Assembly (NCBI GenBank): GCA_947372535.1
Contig: CANBUA010000173.1
Location: 1 to 10,137 of the forward strand
Length of the DNA: 10,137 nucleotides
Source: Burkholderiales bacterium
Lineage (GTDB): Bacteria > Pseudomonadota > Gammaproteobacteria > Burkholderiales > Burkholderiaceae
Direction of reading: 5' to 3'
The first letter of the stretch is position 1. Each line of letters opens with the position of its first letter. A model generated the notes under the pieces. That model was not told where the DNA came from and did not search any database. It was given only the letters and a program-made list of their open reading frames with translations. The translations under genes were made by a program, and so were the position numbers. This document shows, one piece after another, positions 1-10,137 of the stretch.

Positions 1-521
1 GCACCGACGATGGCGAACAAAAAGCTCTTGGCATTGCGGTTGAGCGTCGAGAAAAACACCCAGCCGCCCGGCTTGACCATTTGCGCACAGGCCCGCACCA
101 CCGACGAGGGATCGGGCACGTGCTCCAGCATTTCCATGCAGGTCACCACATCGAAACCGGCGGGCTGTTCGGCCGCCAGGGCTTCGGCCGCCACGGCGCG
201 GTAGGCCAGGTTGCTCACGCCGGTCTCCATGGCGTGCAGTTGGGCGACCTTCAAGGGCTTGTCGGCCAGGTCGATGCCCAGCACGTCGGCGCCCCGTTTG
301 GCCATGGATTCGGCCAGGATGCCGCCGCCGCAACCGACATCCACCACCCGCTTGCCCTTGAGGTTGGCCAACTGGTCGATCCAGTCCAGGCGCAAAGGGT
401 TGATCTTGTGCAGGGGGCCAAACATCTTGCTCTCGGTGTCCCACCAGCTGTGGGCCAGTTCGCTGAATTTGGCCAGCTCCTGAGGGTCGGCGTTGGTGGT
501 CGTGGTGTTCATGGGCGTCAT
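1..521 (-). CDS. ubiG: Ubiquinone biosynthesis O-methyltransferase UbiG, N-terminal part (runs off left edge)
   Basis: UbiG is a SAM-dependent enzyme that carries out the two O-methylation steps of ubiquinone synthesis in the cytoplasm or at the inner membrane. The minus-strand frame is open from position 521 to the window edge, so about 170 residues are visible and the C-terminus is missing. Numbering from the ATG at 512, the N-terminal block [10 protein letters not shown] (16-25) with [10 protein letters not shown] following is typical of UbiG. SAM-binding motif [15 protein letters not shown], lies at about 56-69, followed by an acidic residue in LGIDLA. Further on are [11 protein letters not shown] and the post-motif [14 protein letters not shown], all close to the E. 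coli enzyme. Two in-frame ATGs, at 521 and 512, are both possible because neither has a convincing ribosome binding site. UbiG starts like [12 protein letters not shown] are common in related bacteria, so 512 is slightly favoured. It is divergent from the ArsC-family gene. Confidence 0.93.
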   Translation of the reverse strand, partial: MTPMNTTTTNADPQELAKFSELAHSWWDTESKMFGPLHKINPLRLDWIDQLANLKGKRVVDVGCGGGILAESMAKRGADVLGIDLADKPLKVAQLHAMETGVSNLAYRAVAAEALAAEQPAGFDVVTCMEMLEHVPDPSSVVRACAQMVKPGGWVFFSTLNRNAKSFLFAIVG

Positions 522-566
522 GCTACCGTGCAATCTGGACGATTTCCCCCAAACACTTTCATCACC

Positions 567-917
567 ATGCTGACCCTCTACGGCATCCCCAATTGCGACA
601 CTGTCAAAAAAGCCCGTGCCTGGCTGACCGAGCAAGGCATCGCCCACACCTTCCACGATTTCAAGAAGCAGGGCGTGCCCGCCGACCGCCTGGCGGCCTG
701 GGTCGATGCCCTGGGCTGGGAGACGCTGCTCAACCGCCAAGGCACCACGTGGCGCAAGCTCGATGAGCCCACCAAGGCCGCTGTGGTGGACGCCACAAGC
801 GCCCAGGCCTTGATGCGGGCTCAACCGAGCATCATCAAACGCCCGGTGGCAGAACGTGACGAAATGACCCTTTCGGTGGGCCTGGAGCCGCTCAAGGCAG
901 CATCCAAGCCCGTTTAA
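567..917 (+). CDS. YffB-type ArsC/Spx-family thioredoxin-fold protein (putative reductase)
   Basis: This 116-residue protein belongs to the ArsC/Spx family. It opens with [20 protein letters not shown], matching the E. coli YffB pattern (LYGIKNCDT-KKA-WL), and Cys10 sits where ArsC has its catalytic cysteine. Other family blocks are FHDFKKQG (30-36), [19 protein letters not shown] (49-67, with Arg63) and IIKRPV (89-94, with Arg92). Length is normal for the family. The start at 567 is chosen because the family's first beta strand begins immediately there; the much longer upstream open frame is antisense to ubiG and is not real. No clear Shine-Dalgarno sequence precedes it. YffB-like proteins are often annotated as arsenate reductases, but they lack a demonstrated arsenate role and have been proposed to be glutathione-dependent thiol reductases. 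No ars genes are nearby, so arsenic resistance should not be inferred. Confidence 0.92.
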   Translation: MLTLYGIPNCDTVKKARAWLTEQGIAHTFHDFKKQGVPADRLAAWVDALGWETLLNRQGTTWRKLDEPTKAAVVDATSAQALMRAQPSIIKRPVAERDEMTLSVGLEPLKAASKPV

Positions 918-1081
918 TGCGAACAATAGGTAACAACCCCTCCCACATTCGCATGGCGCAATCGGTTCATAAGCCTTCCTGCCCGCCGATATAGGATAAA
1001 TTCGCGGTCTGTTCACAACGGGGCCCGTAGAGCATTCTGTGAGCAGCCCGTCGAGATCCACTAGGAAACAGGCCCCTGTCG
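918..1081 (+). promoter_or_regulatory. Leader of the exporter operon with weak candidate promoter
   Basis: This 164-bp gap is the only sizeable non-coding stretch and must hold the start signal for the four-gene exporter operon unless that operon is read through from the ArsC-family gene. The best sigma70-like pair I can see is TTCATA (966-971) and TATAGG within an AT-rich patch (990-1002), spaced 18 bp. Both boxes are imperfect. I see no U-tailed hairpin that would terminate the preceding gene, so read-through is possible. An AGGA at 1063-1066 and a CAGG at 1069-1072 are the nearest ribosome-binding candidates to the adaptor start. A short inverted repeat, ACAGG-CC-CCTGT, lies at 1068-1079 between them and the start codon. 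Confidence 0.3.
1009..1046. repeat. Operator-like nested inverted repeat in the exporter leader
   Basis: CTGTTCACA (1009-1017) pairs with TGTGAGCAG (1038-1046) at eight of nine positions, flanking a 20-nt centre. Inside that centre is a second dyad, ACGGG-G-CCCGT (1018-1028). It lies just downstream of the candidate -10 patch, where a repressor site or a structured 5' leader could sit. There is no T-tract, so it does not look like an intrinsic terminator. No regulator gene is encoded next to it, so which protein would bind, if any, is unknown. Confidence 0.3.
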
Positions 1082-2323
1082 ATGACCACCATGAACGAAG
1101 CAGTCCAACCTTCCACGCTTTCGCAACTCAAGATTGACCGTAGTGGCATGACGCCAGGCAAGAAGAAGATGAAGCTGTGGCCGTGGGTGCTGGCGGTGCT
1201 GGTCATCGGTGGCGCTGCGGCTTACTACGTGGCTTTCCCGCAGCAGACGGAAGTCAAAGTCACCACGGTCATCACCAGCACACCCTCTCAGCAGTTCGTC
1301 GAGCTGACGGCCTCGGGCTATGTGGTGGCGCAACGCCGCTCGGCCGTGGCCTCCAAGGCCGCTGGTCGCCTGATCGAGTTGCGTGTGCGTGAAGGCAGCC
1401 GCCTCAAGAAGGACGACCTCATTGCTCGCCTGGATGCCAGCGACGTCAACGCCGCCATCCTGGGCGCCGAGGCCGCCGTTCACCAGGCCGAAGCCAATGT
1501 GCAGCAGACCAAGGTGCAATTGATCAATGCACGCTCAGAACTCTCGCGTGCCCGTGGTCTGCAGGCGCAAGGCTTTTTGTCGCCCCAGGCGGTCGATCAG
1601 GCCCTGACGCGCAACAAGGCGGCTTTTGCCTCCAACATGGCCGCCGAAGCGGGCTTGGCGCAGGCCAAGGCTCAGGTGGCCGGCCAGAAGGTGGCCCGTG
1701 ATTACACCGAGATCCGCGCGCCTTTTGACGGCGTGGTGCTGGTCAAGAACGCCAACATCGGCGACATCATCACCCCCATGTCCAGCGCCGCCGGTGCCCA
1801 GGGCGCGGTGGTGACCATGGCTGACATGGAGACCCTTGAGGTCGAGGCTGACGTGTCCGAGAGCAGCCTGTCCAAGGCCCGCCCCGGCCAGTCGGTCGAA
1901 ATTACCTTGGACGCCCTGCCGGACGCCCGCCTCAAGGGCCACGTGGCCGGGATCGTGCCCACGGTGGACCGCGCCAAGGCCACGGTCATGACCAAGATCC
2001 AGTTTGAAAAGCGCGACCCGCGCGTCCTGCCAGAGATGAGCGCCAAGGTCAGCTTCCTGTCGCAGCCCATCACGGAAGCCGATCAGCAAACCGTGCTGGC
2101 GGTCAACCCCTTGGCCGTGACAGAACGCGATGGCGCCACGGTGGTTTTCCGCTTGGTCAATGCCAATGGCAAGGACACGGTCGAAGCCGTGCCGGTGCGC
2201 TCGGGCCGCAAGCTGGGCGATGTCCGTGAAATCACGGGCGCGCTCAAGGCTGGCGACAAGCTGGTGCTCGAGCCGCCCGCCAAACTCAAGGCAGGCTCGC
2301 GCGTGACGCTGGCTGGCGCCTGA
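1082..2323 (+). CDS. HlyD/MacA-type periplasmic adaptor subunit of an ABC exporter
   Basis: This is a 413-residue membrane fusion protein, expected to be anchored in the inner membrane and to bridge the permeases to an outer-membrane channel. A cytoplasmic lysine-rich stretch (27-31) precedes one membrane segment at about 32-52; there is no lipobox, so it is anchored by the helix rather than by lipid. The two halves of the lipoyl domain lie at about 78-120 ([37 protein letters not shown]) and 208-232 ([21 protein letters not shown]). Between them is an alanine/glutamine-rich helical hairpin (about 124-203), predicted to be coiled coil. Beta-barrel and membrane-proximal domains follow (about 250-413), including [14 protein letters not shown] and a C-terminal [11 protein letters not shown]. 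It may equally be annotated as an RND-type adaptor, but the downstream ABC genes make an ABC partner much likelier. Start 1082 is the first ATG; ATG 1091 is an alternative two codons later. Confidence 0.93.
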   Translation: MTTMNEAVQPSTLSQLKIDRSGMTPGKKKMKLWPWVLAVLVIGGAAAYYVAFPQQTEVKVTTVITSTPSQQFVELTASGYVVAQRRSAVASKAAGRLIELRVREGSRLKKDDLIARLDASDVNAAILGAEAAVHQAEANVQQTKVQLINARSELSRARGLQAQGFLSPQAVDQALTRNKAAFASNMAAEAGLAQAKAQVAGQKVARDYTEIRAPFDGVVLVKNANIGDIITPMSSAAGAQGAVVTMADMETLEVEADVSESSLSKARPGQSVEITLDALPDARLKGHVAGIVPTVDRAKATVMTKIQFEKRDPRVLPEMSAKVSFLSQPITEADQQTVLAVNPLAVTERDGATVVFRLVNANGKDTVEAVPVRSGRKLGDVREITGALKAGDKLVLEPPAKLKAGSRVTLAGA

Positions 2324-2336
2324 GCGAGGCCGCGCC

Positions 2337-3050
<714 letters not shown>

Positions 3051-3062
3051 CATCCAGCGCCC

Positions 3063-4223
3063 ATGTTCCTGATCAAGCTGCTGCTCAAGAACGCGTTCCG
3101 CCATCGGCTGCGGACGCTGCTGACCATGATGGGCCTGGTCGTGGCCATCAGCGCCTTCGGCTTGCTCAACACTGTGGTCGAAGCTTGGTATGCTGGCGTG
3201 GATGCCACCTCCAGCACCCGCCTGATCACCCGCAGCGCCGTCTCGGTGGGCTACCCGCTGCCGATCACCTACGCGGCCCGCATCAAGAGCGTCGAGGGCG
3301 TCAAGAGCGTGACCTGGGCCAACTGGTTCGGCGGTTACTACATCGACAAGAAGAACCGCTTTCCGCAGTTCGCCGTCGATGGCGCCAGCTACTTCGACAT
3401 CTACCCCGAATACCTGCTGGATGCGGCTGAGCGCGAGGCCTTCATGAAGGACCGGCGCGGCGTGGTCATCGGTCGCAAGTTGGCCAACCAGTACGGCTGG
3501 AAGATCGGCGACAACGTGCCGCTCAATGGCACCATCTATCCCGGCACCTGGACCTTCACCGTGCGCGGCATCTACCATGGCGCAGACGAAAAAGTCGATG
3601 AGAACACCATGCTGATGCACTGGCAGATGGTCTCGGACACGGCCAAGAAAACCATCAGCAGCCTGCTCAGCAACCAGGTCGGCGTCTACATGGTGCAGGT
3701 CAAGGACCCTTCGCAAACGTCCTACGTCTCGCAGCAGGTCGATGGTCTGTTTCACAACTCACCGGCCGAAACCCGCACCGAGACCGAGAAGTCTTTCCAA
3801 CTGGGCCTGGTGGCCATGAGTGAATCGATCCTCCTGGTGATCCGTGCCGTGAGCTTCGTGGTGATCCTGATCATCATGGCCGTGATGGCCAACACCATGA
3901 CCATGACGGCGCGTGAGCGCCTGGCCGAGTACGCCACTTTGCGTGCGCTGGGCTTTGCCCCGAGCTTCGTGGTCAAGCTGCTGTTCGGCGAGAGCCTGAC
4001 CATCGTGATCATTGGCTGCATCGTGGGTGTGGCCGTGACCTTCCCGTTGGCCGCCGCTTTCGTCAAAGCCACCGGCTCGCTGTTCAAGGTCTTCCATGTC
4101 TCGGGTGCCACCATTGGCCTGCAGATCGTCGCGGCACTGGGTGTGGGCCTGATCGCTGCTGCCTGGCCGGCCTGGAAGATGTCGCGCATCGACATCGTCA
4201 ATGGCTTGCGCCACGTGGCTTGA
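3063..4223 (+). CDS. ABC transporter permease, FtsX/MacB fold (first of two)
   Basis: This is a 386-residue membrane subunit with the four-helix layout of the MacB/FtsX family. One helix lies near the N-terminus (about 18-40), followed by a periplasmic domain of roughly 210 residues, then three helices (about 256-280, 306-333 and 350-372). The cytoplasmic coupling segment, RERLAEYATLRALGF (284-298), is the classic FtsX-family motif after helix 2. The periplasmic part contains VVIGRKLANQYGWKIGDNV and an FTVRGIY strand, as in MacB-like periplasmic core domains, plus an unusually aromatic patch (TWANWFGGYYIDKKNRFPQF, 84-103). The C-terminus RIDIVNGLRHVA resembles the usual family ending. It starts 12 nt after the ATPase gene. 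It probably pairs with the second permease as a heterodimer; homodimers are an alternative. Confidence 0.93.
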   Translation: MFLIKLLLKNAFRHRLRTLLTMMGLVVAISAFGLLNTVVEAWYAGVDATSSTRLITRSAVSVGYPLPITYAARIKSVEGVKSVTWANWFGGYYIDKKNRFPQFAVDGASYFDIYPEYLLDAAEREAFMKDRRGVVIGRKLANQYGWKIGDNVPLNGTIYPGTWTFTVRGIYHGADEKVDENTMLMHWQMVSDTAKKTISSLLSNQVGVYMVQVKDPSQTSYVSQQVDGLFHNSPAETRTETEKSFQLGLVAMSESILLVIRAVSFVVILIIMAVMANTMTMTARERLAEYATLRALGFAPSFVVKLLFGESLTIVIIGCIVGVAVTFPLAAAFVKATGSLFKVFHVSGATIGLQIVAALGVGLIAAAWPAWKMSRIDIVNGLRHVA

Positions 4224-4226
4224 GGA
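4222..4226 (+). promoter_or_regulatory. Ribosome binding site deciding the second permease start
   Basis: GAGGA overlaps the stop codon of the first permease and lies 11 nt before ATG 4238. This supports the ATG over the upstream TTG at 4220, which would place this site inside the coding sequence. Confidence 0.6.
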
Positions 4227-4237
4227 TATTTGCAAGC

Positions 4238-5410
4238 ATGTCCAAAGGCGTTCCGCTTTCCTACATCCTGCGCAACCTCTGGTTCCGCCGTGTGACCACC
4301 GTGCTGACGGCCGGCGGCATGGCGCTGGTGATCTTCGTGTTCGCCGCCGTGCTGATGATGAGCGCCGGCATCGAAGAGAGCCTGGTGGCCACGGGCCAGC
4401 CTGATAACGTCAAACTGCTGCGCAAGGGCGCCGGCGCTGAGATCGGCTCGGCCATCTCGCGCTCGCAGGCCAGTGTGATCAAGACCATGCCCGGCATCGC
4501 GACGGACGGACAAGGCCGCAAGCTCGTGTCCATGGAGCCGGTGGTGCTCAATAACCTGCCCAAGCGCAGCAACGGCACACTCAGCAATGTGCCTGTGCGC
4601 GGCGTGACCGAGTTCGGCATGCGCCTGCGCCCGCAGATCCGCATCGTCGATGGGCGCATGTTCCGCGCCGGCACCTCCGAGGTCATCGCCGGCAGCGCCA
4701 CGGCCAAGGGCTTCCAGCACGTGGCCGTGGGCGAGACCATGCACTTCGCTGGCCGCGACTGGACGGTGGTCGGCATCTTCGACGCCACGCGCACAGCTTT
4801 TGACTCCGAGATCTGGGCCGACTCCGACCAGATCATGCAGGCCTTCCACCGCGATGTGTACTCCAGCGTGGTTTTCAAGCTGGCCGACCCGTCCAACTAC
4901 GGCGTGATGCGCGACATGTTGCTGAAGGACCCGCGCCTGGAAGTCGATGTCAAGACCGAGCTGCGCTACTACACGGAGCAATCCGAGTCGCTCTCCAAGT
5001 TCATTCGCCTGCTTGGGCTGGCGCTGTCGGTGATCTTCTCGATCGGGGCCATCATCGGCGCCATGATCACCATGTTCGGCGCTGTGGCCTCGCGAGTTGG
5101 CGAGATCGGCACCTTGCGCGCTTTGGGGTTTCGGCGCGAGGCCGTGCTGCTGGCCTTCCTGGGCGAGTCCATCGCCTTTGCGCTGGTGGGTGCCATCGTC
5201 GGGCTGCTGGCGGCCACGGCCATGGAGTCGGTCAACATCTCCACGGTGAACTTCGCGACCTTCTCGGAGATGAGTTTCCGCTTCCGCATGACGCCAGGCA
5301 TCATCATCCAGACGCTGTCGTTCGCGGTGCTCATGGGCTTTCTGGGCGGTTTCATCCCGGCTGTGCGGGCCGCGCAGATGAAGATCGTCGACTGCCTGCG
5401 CGAGGCCTGA
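4238..5410 (+). CDS. ABC transporter permease, FtsX/MacB fold (second of two)
   Basis: This 390-residue permease is distantly related to the preceding one and shares its topology. Helix 1 is at about 20-43, a large periplasmic domain follows, then helices at about 257-280, 309-332 and 353-376. The coupling motif GEIGTLRALGFRREAVLLAF (288-307) and the ending MKIVDCLREA are FtsX-family signatures. The periplasmic domain holds GRMFRAGTSEVIAGSATAKG and DWTVVGIFDA, again MacB-core-like. The frame is also open from a TTG at 4220 that overlaps the previous stop codon. ATG 4238 is preferred because GAGGA at 4222-4226 lies 11 nt upstream, and MSKGVPLSYILRNLWFRR is a natural start before helix 1. Sequence divergence from the first permease is high, so this is an old paralogous pair rather than a recent duplication. 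Together with the adaptor and ATPase it completes an exporter lacking only the outer-membrane channel. Confidence 0.93.
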   Translation: MSKGVPLSYILRNLWFRRVTTVLTAGGMALVIFVFAAVLMMSAGIEESLVATGQPDNVKLLRKGAGAEIGSAISRSQASVIKTMPGIATDGQGRKLVSMEPVVLNNLPKRSNGTLSNVPVRGVTEFGMRLRPQIRIVDGRMFRAGTSEVIAGSATAKGFQHVAVGETMHFAGRDWTVVGIFDATRTAFDSEIWADSDQIMQAFHRDVYSSVVFKLADPSNYGVMRDMLLKDPRLEVDVKTELRYYTEQSESLSKFIRLLGLALSVIFSIGAIIGAMITMFGAVASRVGEIGTLRALGFRREAVLLAFLGESIAFALVGAIVGLLAATAMESVNISTVNFATFSEMSFRFRMTPGIIIQTLSFAVLMGFLGGFIPAVRAAQMKIVDCLREA

Positions 5411-5425
5411 TCGAAGGCCTCAGGC
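5402..5425. terminator. Inverted repeats between convergent exporter and P450 genes
   Basis: Two alternative stems overlap here. GAGGCC (5402-5407) pairs with GGCCTC (5416-5421), and GCCTGA (5405-5410) pairs with TCAGGC (5420-5425). They cover the stop codons of both convergent genes, which are only 9 nt apart. The position suits a bidirectional terminator, but there is no T-run on either strand, so factor-independent termination is doubtful. Confidence 0.35.
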
Positions 5426-6643
5426 GTGAGGCGTCCAGTGGGCCCGCAGTGATTCGACGCTGCGCAAGGTGTTGCGGGGCAGCCAACTGGGCTGAGCCAG
5501 GTCGTCGATGGTCAAGCCGGGCAAGCGCCTGATCAAGGTGGCCAGCGCGACCTCCAGTTCAAGGCAGGCCAGCCGCGCGCCCAGGCAGTAGTGCACGCCG
5601 CCGCCAAAGCTCAGCAGACGCTGCGTGTCCACATCGCGGGTGATGTCGAATCGGTCGGGGTCTTCGAAGCGGTCCGGATCGCGATTGGCCGAGGCGGTGA
5701 ACATGACGATGAATTGCCCGGGCACCAGTGCCTGGCCGTTGTATTCAGTGGGCTCGAGCACCGAGTAGGCCGTGCGCTGCACCGAGCTGTCGTAGCGCAG
5801 GCACTCGATCACCGCCGAGGGGATGAGGCTGAGGTCGGCGCACAGCCGCTCCCATTGCGGCAGGTGGCGGTGCAGGGCGATCAGGGCATTGCCGATCATC
5901 CCAGAGGTGGTCTCGTGGCCGGCGATGAAGAGCAGCACCACGTTGGCCACGATCTCTTCTTCGGTGAACTGCTGGCCTTCGTCGTCCTCGACCGTCAAGA
6001 GCAGGGAGATCAAGTCCTTGCCTGGGTTCAGGCGGCGCGTGGCCAGCAGCGGGCGGAAGTAGGCATCGAGGTCCAGCGTGGCGGCATTGGCGCTGGCCAG
6101 TTGCGTGTCGTTCAAAGGCGCCAGGTCGAGCACCTGGGAATGCTCGCGCACCGTTTGCGTCAGCAAGAGCGCATCGGCCATCGGCACCCCCAGCATGTGG
6201 CAGATCAGCTCGGCGGGCAGGCGCAAGGCAAAGTCGGCCATCAGGTCCGCCTGGTGGGTGCCCTTGGCCAGCAGCTCGTCCACCAGGGAATCGGCGATCT
6301 GCTCGACCATCACGCGGATCTCGGCCATCTGGCGCATGTTGAAAGCCTTCATCAAGAGGCCGCGCAGGCGCGTGTGCTTGGGCGGATTGATGGTGAGCAT
6401 CATGCGGGAGACCAGGGCGAACACCGGCAACTGGCTGCGTTCTTCGCCATAACGCAGGGTCACGCCGCGCAGGTAGTTGCGGCCCAGCTTGCGGTCCTTG
6501 AGCAAGGCCTCGATCACGGCATGTTTGCCGGTGACCAGCACGCCGGGCATCAGGGGTTTGAGGTCGCCCTCGGCGCGGAGTTGTTCGTAGACCGGGTAGG
6601 GGTCGGCGAAGAACTCGGGTGTGGAGAAATCGGTGATCTGCAT
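5420..6643 (-). CDS. Cytochrome P450
   Basis: This is a complete, soluble bacterial P450 of 407 residues, a haem-thiolate monooxygenase expected in the cytoplasm. Visible landmarks are the C-helix HTRLR (His90-Arg94), I-helix oxygen-binding AGHETTS (241-247), K-helix ExxR as ECLR (280-283), the meander ANRDPDRFEDPDRFDI (319-334) and the haem loop FGGGVHYCLGARLA with ligand Cys353. No membrane anchor is present, and length is normal for the bacterial class I type (CYP107-like in style, but the family cannot be assigned by eye). The substrate is unknown. No ferredoxin, ferredoxin reductase or fused reductase domain is in the window, so electrons must come from partners elsewhere. ATG 6643 is supported by GGGAG at 6655-6651, 7 nt upstream. 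The gene follows the alkC-like gene by 22 nt and is convergent with the exporter operon. Confidence 0.96.
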   Translation of the reverse strand: MQITDFSTPEFFADPYPVYEQLRAEGDLKPLMPGVLVTGKHAVIEALLKDRKLGRNYLRGVTLRYGEERSQLPVFALVSRMMLTINPPKHTRLRGLLMKAFNMRQMAEIRVMVEQIADSLVDELLAKGTHQADLMADFALRLPAELICHMLGVPMADALLLTQTVREHSQVLDLAPLNDTQLASANAATLDLDAYFRPLLATRRLNPGKDLISLLLTVEDDEGQQFTEEEIVANVVLLFIAGHETTSGMIGNALIALHRHLPQWERLCADLSLIPSAVIECLRYDSSVQRTAYSVLEPTEYNGQALVPGQFIVMFTASANRDPDRFEDPDRFDITRDVDTQRLLSFGGGVHYCLGARLACLELEVALATLIRRLPGLTIDDLAQPSWLPRNTLRSVESLRAHWTPHA

Positions 6644-6665
6644 GGGGATGCTCCCAGTCTGGCGC

Positions 6666-7814
6666 TCAGGCGCTGCGAAGCTCGAATGGGGCCGAGGCCA
6701 TCACCTGCCCATTGATTTGCAACTCGACCAGGTGGGTGCCGGGATGATAGCGCCGGGTGGTGATGGGCCGCAGTGAGTGCTGCTTTTGCCAGGTGACCGA
6801 AGCGCCCGGCGCCAGCGTGAGTCGGCAGCCTTTGAAAGCCTTGGGCGATGTCTGGCCATTGGCCTTGACGTGGTGGACCAGGTAGTCGATCTCCAGGGAC
6901 TGATGCTGGCTGCTGCCCGATTGCAATTGCAAGCTCAGGCTGATCGCCTCACCCACGTGAATCGCTTGGGGCGAGACCTGCCACTGCACCGTGCCTTCGA
7001 AGGCCTGGCCCAAGCCCCAGTGGTTCATGACCTGGGCATGGCCCGATTTGATGAGCGAGCGGCTGGCGTGGCGCAGCAATCGCTGACGCGCGCGATCGGC
7101 TGACGGCAGGTGCTCGCCTAGCCATTGCGCCAGCACGTCCGGGTGGTCTTTGCCGATGTCGTTGAGGTGGTTGGCCACGCTGCGCCGAACGTACTCGCTG
7201 GGGTCGTCCTGCAAGGCGCGCAGCAAGGGCAGGGTGGGGCTGGGATCAAGCACCAAGGATTTCAGGCGCAGGCCCCAGGGCAGGCGGGGGCGGCTGCCTT
7301 CGCTGACCAGGCGGCGCACGTGCGCGCTGGGGTCATTTGTCCAGGAGGCCAAGGTCTTGAAGACCAGCTCGGGGTGAGCCACGATGAGCGGCCGGATGGC
7401 GAACTCGGCGGTGAAGCGCTGGGTGATCGCGTGCAGGGCTTGCAAGGCGCGCTCGGGGTGGTTCAGGCCACGCCGCGCGATGTATTCGCCCGTGGCCCAC
7501 AGCGCCCAGCCGGCCAGGCCAGTGTCGTCGGTTTTGAGCAAGCCCAGTTCCTTGTCCGGGTCGACGCTGGTGGAGGTCACGGGTTTGAGGCTGGCCTCGA
7601 TGATGTCGGCGGCCTGGTCGAAATCCTCGGGCAGCGTGGCTTCGAAAGCCGCGCACAGGTGCAGGGCGCGGCTTTTGAATTCCAGTGCGTCCAGGCCATC
7701 GAGGGCCAGGGCCTCAAAGCGTGCACGGTCAAAGGCGGGCCAGACGCGTTGCAGGTGCTGGCCGGCCGTGCGGACGGTCTCTGGGTTGATGAGGTGCTTG
7801 AAAGCTTCGGCCAT
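6666..7814 (-). CDS. DNA alkylation repair protein, AlkC-like (HEAT-like repeats plus C-terminal Ig-like domain)
   Basis: This 382-residue protein resembles the AlkC branch of the AlkC/AlkD superfamily. These are DNA glycosylases that remove N3-alkylated purines such as 3-methyladenine without flipping the base. The opening (MAEAFKHLINPETV, then WPAFDRARFEALALDGLDAL and EFKSRALHLCAAF) follows the AlkC N-terminal pattern. The middle is helical-repeat material, with clear HEAT-like units such as WTNDPSAHVRRLVSEGSRPR (158-177) and LQDDPSEYVRRSVANHL (201-217). From about residue 275 the composition switches to beta-strand-rich (HVGEAISLSLQLQSGSS, RYHPGTHLVELQINGQVM), matching the extra Ig-like domain described in part of the AlkC family. 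ATG 7814 has AGGA at 7824-7821 upstream. It lies 28 nt after the aconitase stop and 22 nt before the P450. It could also be a HEAT-repeat protein without glycosylase activity; I have not verified catalytic residues. Confidence 0.85.
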   Translation of the reverse strand: MAEAFKHLINPETVRTAGQHLQRVWPAFDRARFEALALDGLDALEFKSRALHLCAAFEATLPEDFDQAADIIEASLKPVTSTSVDPDKELGLLKTDDTGLAGWALWATGEYIARRGLNHPERALQALHAITQRFTAEFAIRPLIVAHPELVFKTLASWTNDPSAHVRRLVSEGSRPRLPWGLRLKSLVLDPSPTLPLLRALQDDPSEYVRRSVANHLNDIGKDHPDVLAQWLGEHLPSADRARQRLLRHASRSLIKSGHAQVMNHWGLGQAFEGTVQWQVSPQAIHVGEAISLSLQLQSGSSQHQSLEIDYLVHHVKANGQTSPKAFKGCRLTLAPGASVTWQKQHSLRPITTRRYHPGTHLVELQINGQVMASAPFELRSA

Positions 7815-7842
7815 CCCTCATCCTAGCGCTGTGGCCTAGTGC
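7815..7842 (-). promoter_or_regulatory. Short aconitase/alkC spacer with ribosome binding site
   Basis: These 28 nt hold an AGGA (7824-7821) six nt before the alkC-like start codon. I see no terminator hairpin and no room for a full promoter, which favours transcriptional read-through from the aconitase gene. An alkC promoter inside the aconitase 3' end cannot be excluded. Confidence 0.5.

Positions 7843-10137
<2,295 letters not shown>

Noticed and set aside
81..566. N-terminal extension of the YffB-like protein from an ATG at 81
   Set aside because: This part is antisense to ubiG and has His/Gly/Gln-rich antisense composition. The family's first beta strand begins exactly at the ATG at 567.
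567..917. Arsenate reductase of an arsenic-resistance locus
   Set aside because: The protein is the YffB type (NCDT around the cysteine, GTTWRKLD block), and no arsR, arsB or arsH gene is nearby.
4220..4237. TTG start at 4220 for the second permease, giving a 4-nt overlap with the first
   Set aside because: The GAGGA at 4222-4226 would then lie inside the gene, whereas it is well placed for ATG 4238. The extra six residues match no family feature.
3752..4981. Long minus-strand open frame (409 codons) opposite the two permeases
   Set aside because: It has antisense composition and no recognisable motif, and it directly overlaps two permeases with clear FtsX-family signatures.
5591..6715. Plus-strand open frame of 374 codons opposite the P450
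   Set aside because: It is the antisense shadow of an intact P450 and has no domain features.

Overview
The window is GC-rich, densely coded DNA with strong G/C bias at third codon positions. All nine genes look like ordinary chromosomal genes of a Gram-negative proteobacterium. The protein types (UbiG, a YffB-type ArsC-family protein, an AcnA-type aconitase, an AlkC-type repair protein) and their sequences suggest a betaproteobacterium, most likely Burkholderiales. That placement is inferred from protein flavour, not from a search. I see no rRNA, tRNA, CRISPR array, insertion sequence, phage gene or integration scar.

Layout. (1) Positions 1-521, minus: the N-terminal part of ubiG, a ubiquinone-biosynthesis O-methyltransferase running off the left edge. 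(2) 567-917, plus: a small YffB/ArsC-family thioredoxin-fold protein, divergent from ubiG across about 45 bp. (3) 918-1081: a 164-bp non-coding leader with a weak candidate promoter and an operator-like dyad. (4) 1082-5410, plus: a compact four-gene operon. It encodes a membrane-anchored HlyD-type periplasmic adaptor, a LolD/MacB-type ATPase and two different FtsX/MacB-fold permeases, separated by 13 nt, 12 nt and 14 nt. (5) 5402-5425: inverted repeats at the convergent junction. (6) 10137-5420, minus: a tight run of aconitase (N-terminus outside the window), AlkC-type DNA alkylation repair protein and cytochrome P450, with gaps of 28 and 22 nt.

How the genes work together. The plus-strand operon should form one inner-membrane and periplasm-spanning export machine. 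The ATPase powers a probable permease heterodimer, and the adaptor reaches toward an outer-membrane channel encoded elsewhere. Its cargo cannot be read from sequence. The minus-strand trio looks co-transcribed, yet it joins a TCA-cycle enzyme, a DNA glycosylase-like protein and an oxidative haem enzyme with no known shared pathway. I find no clearly undescribed system. The observations most worth following up are the two-permease exporter and the aconitase-AlkC-P450 linkage.
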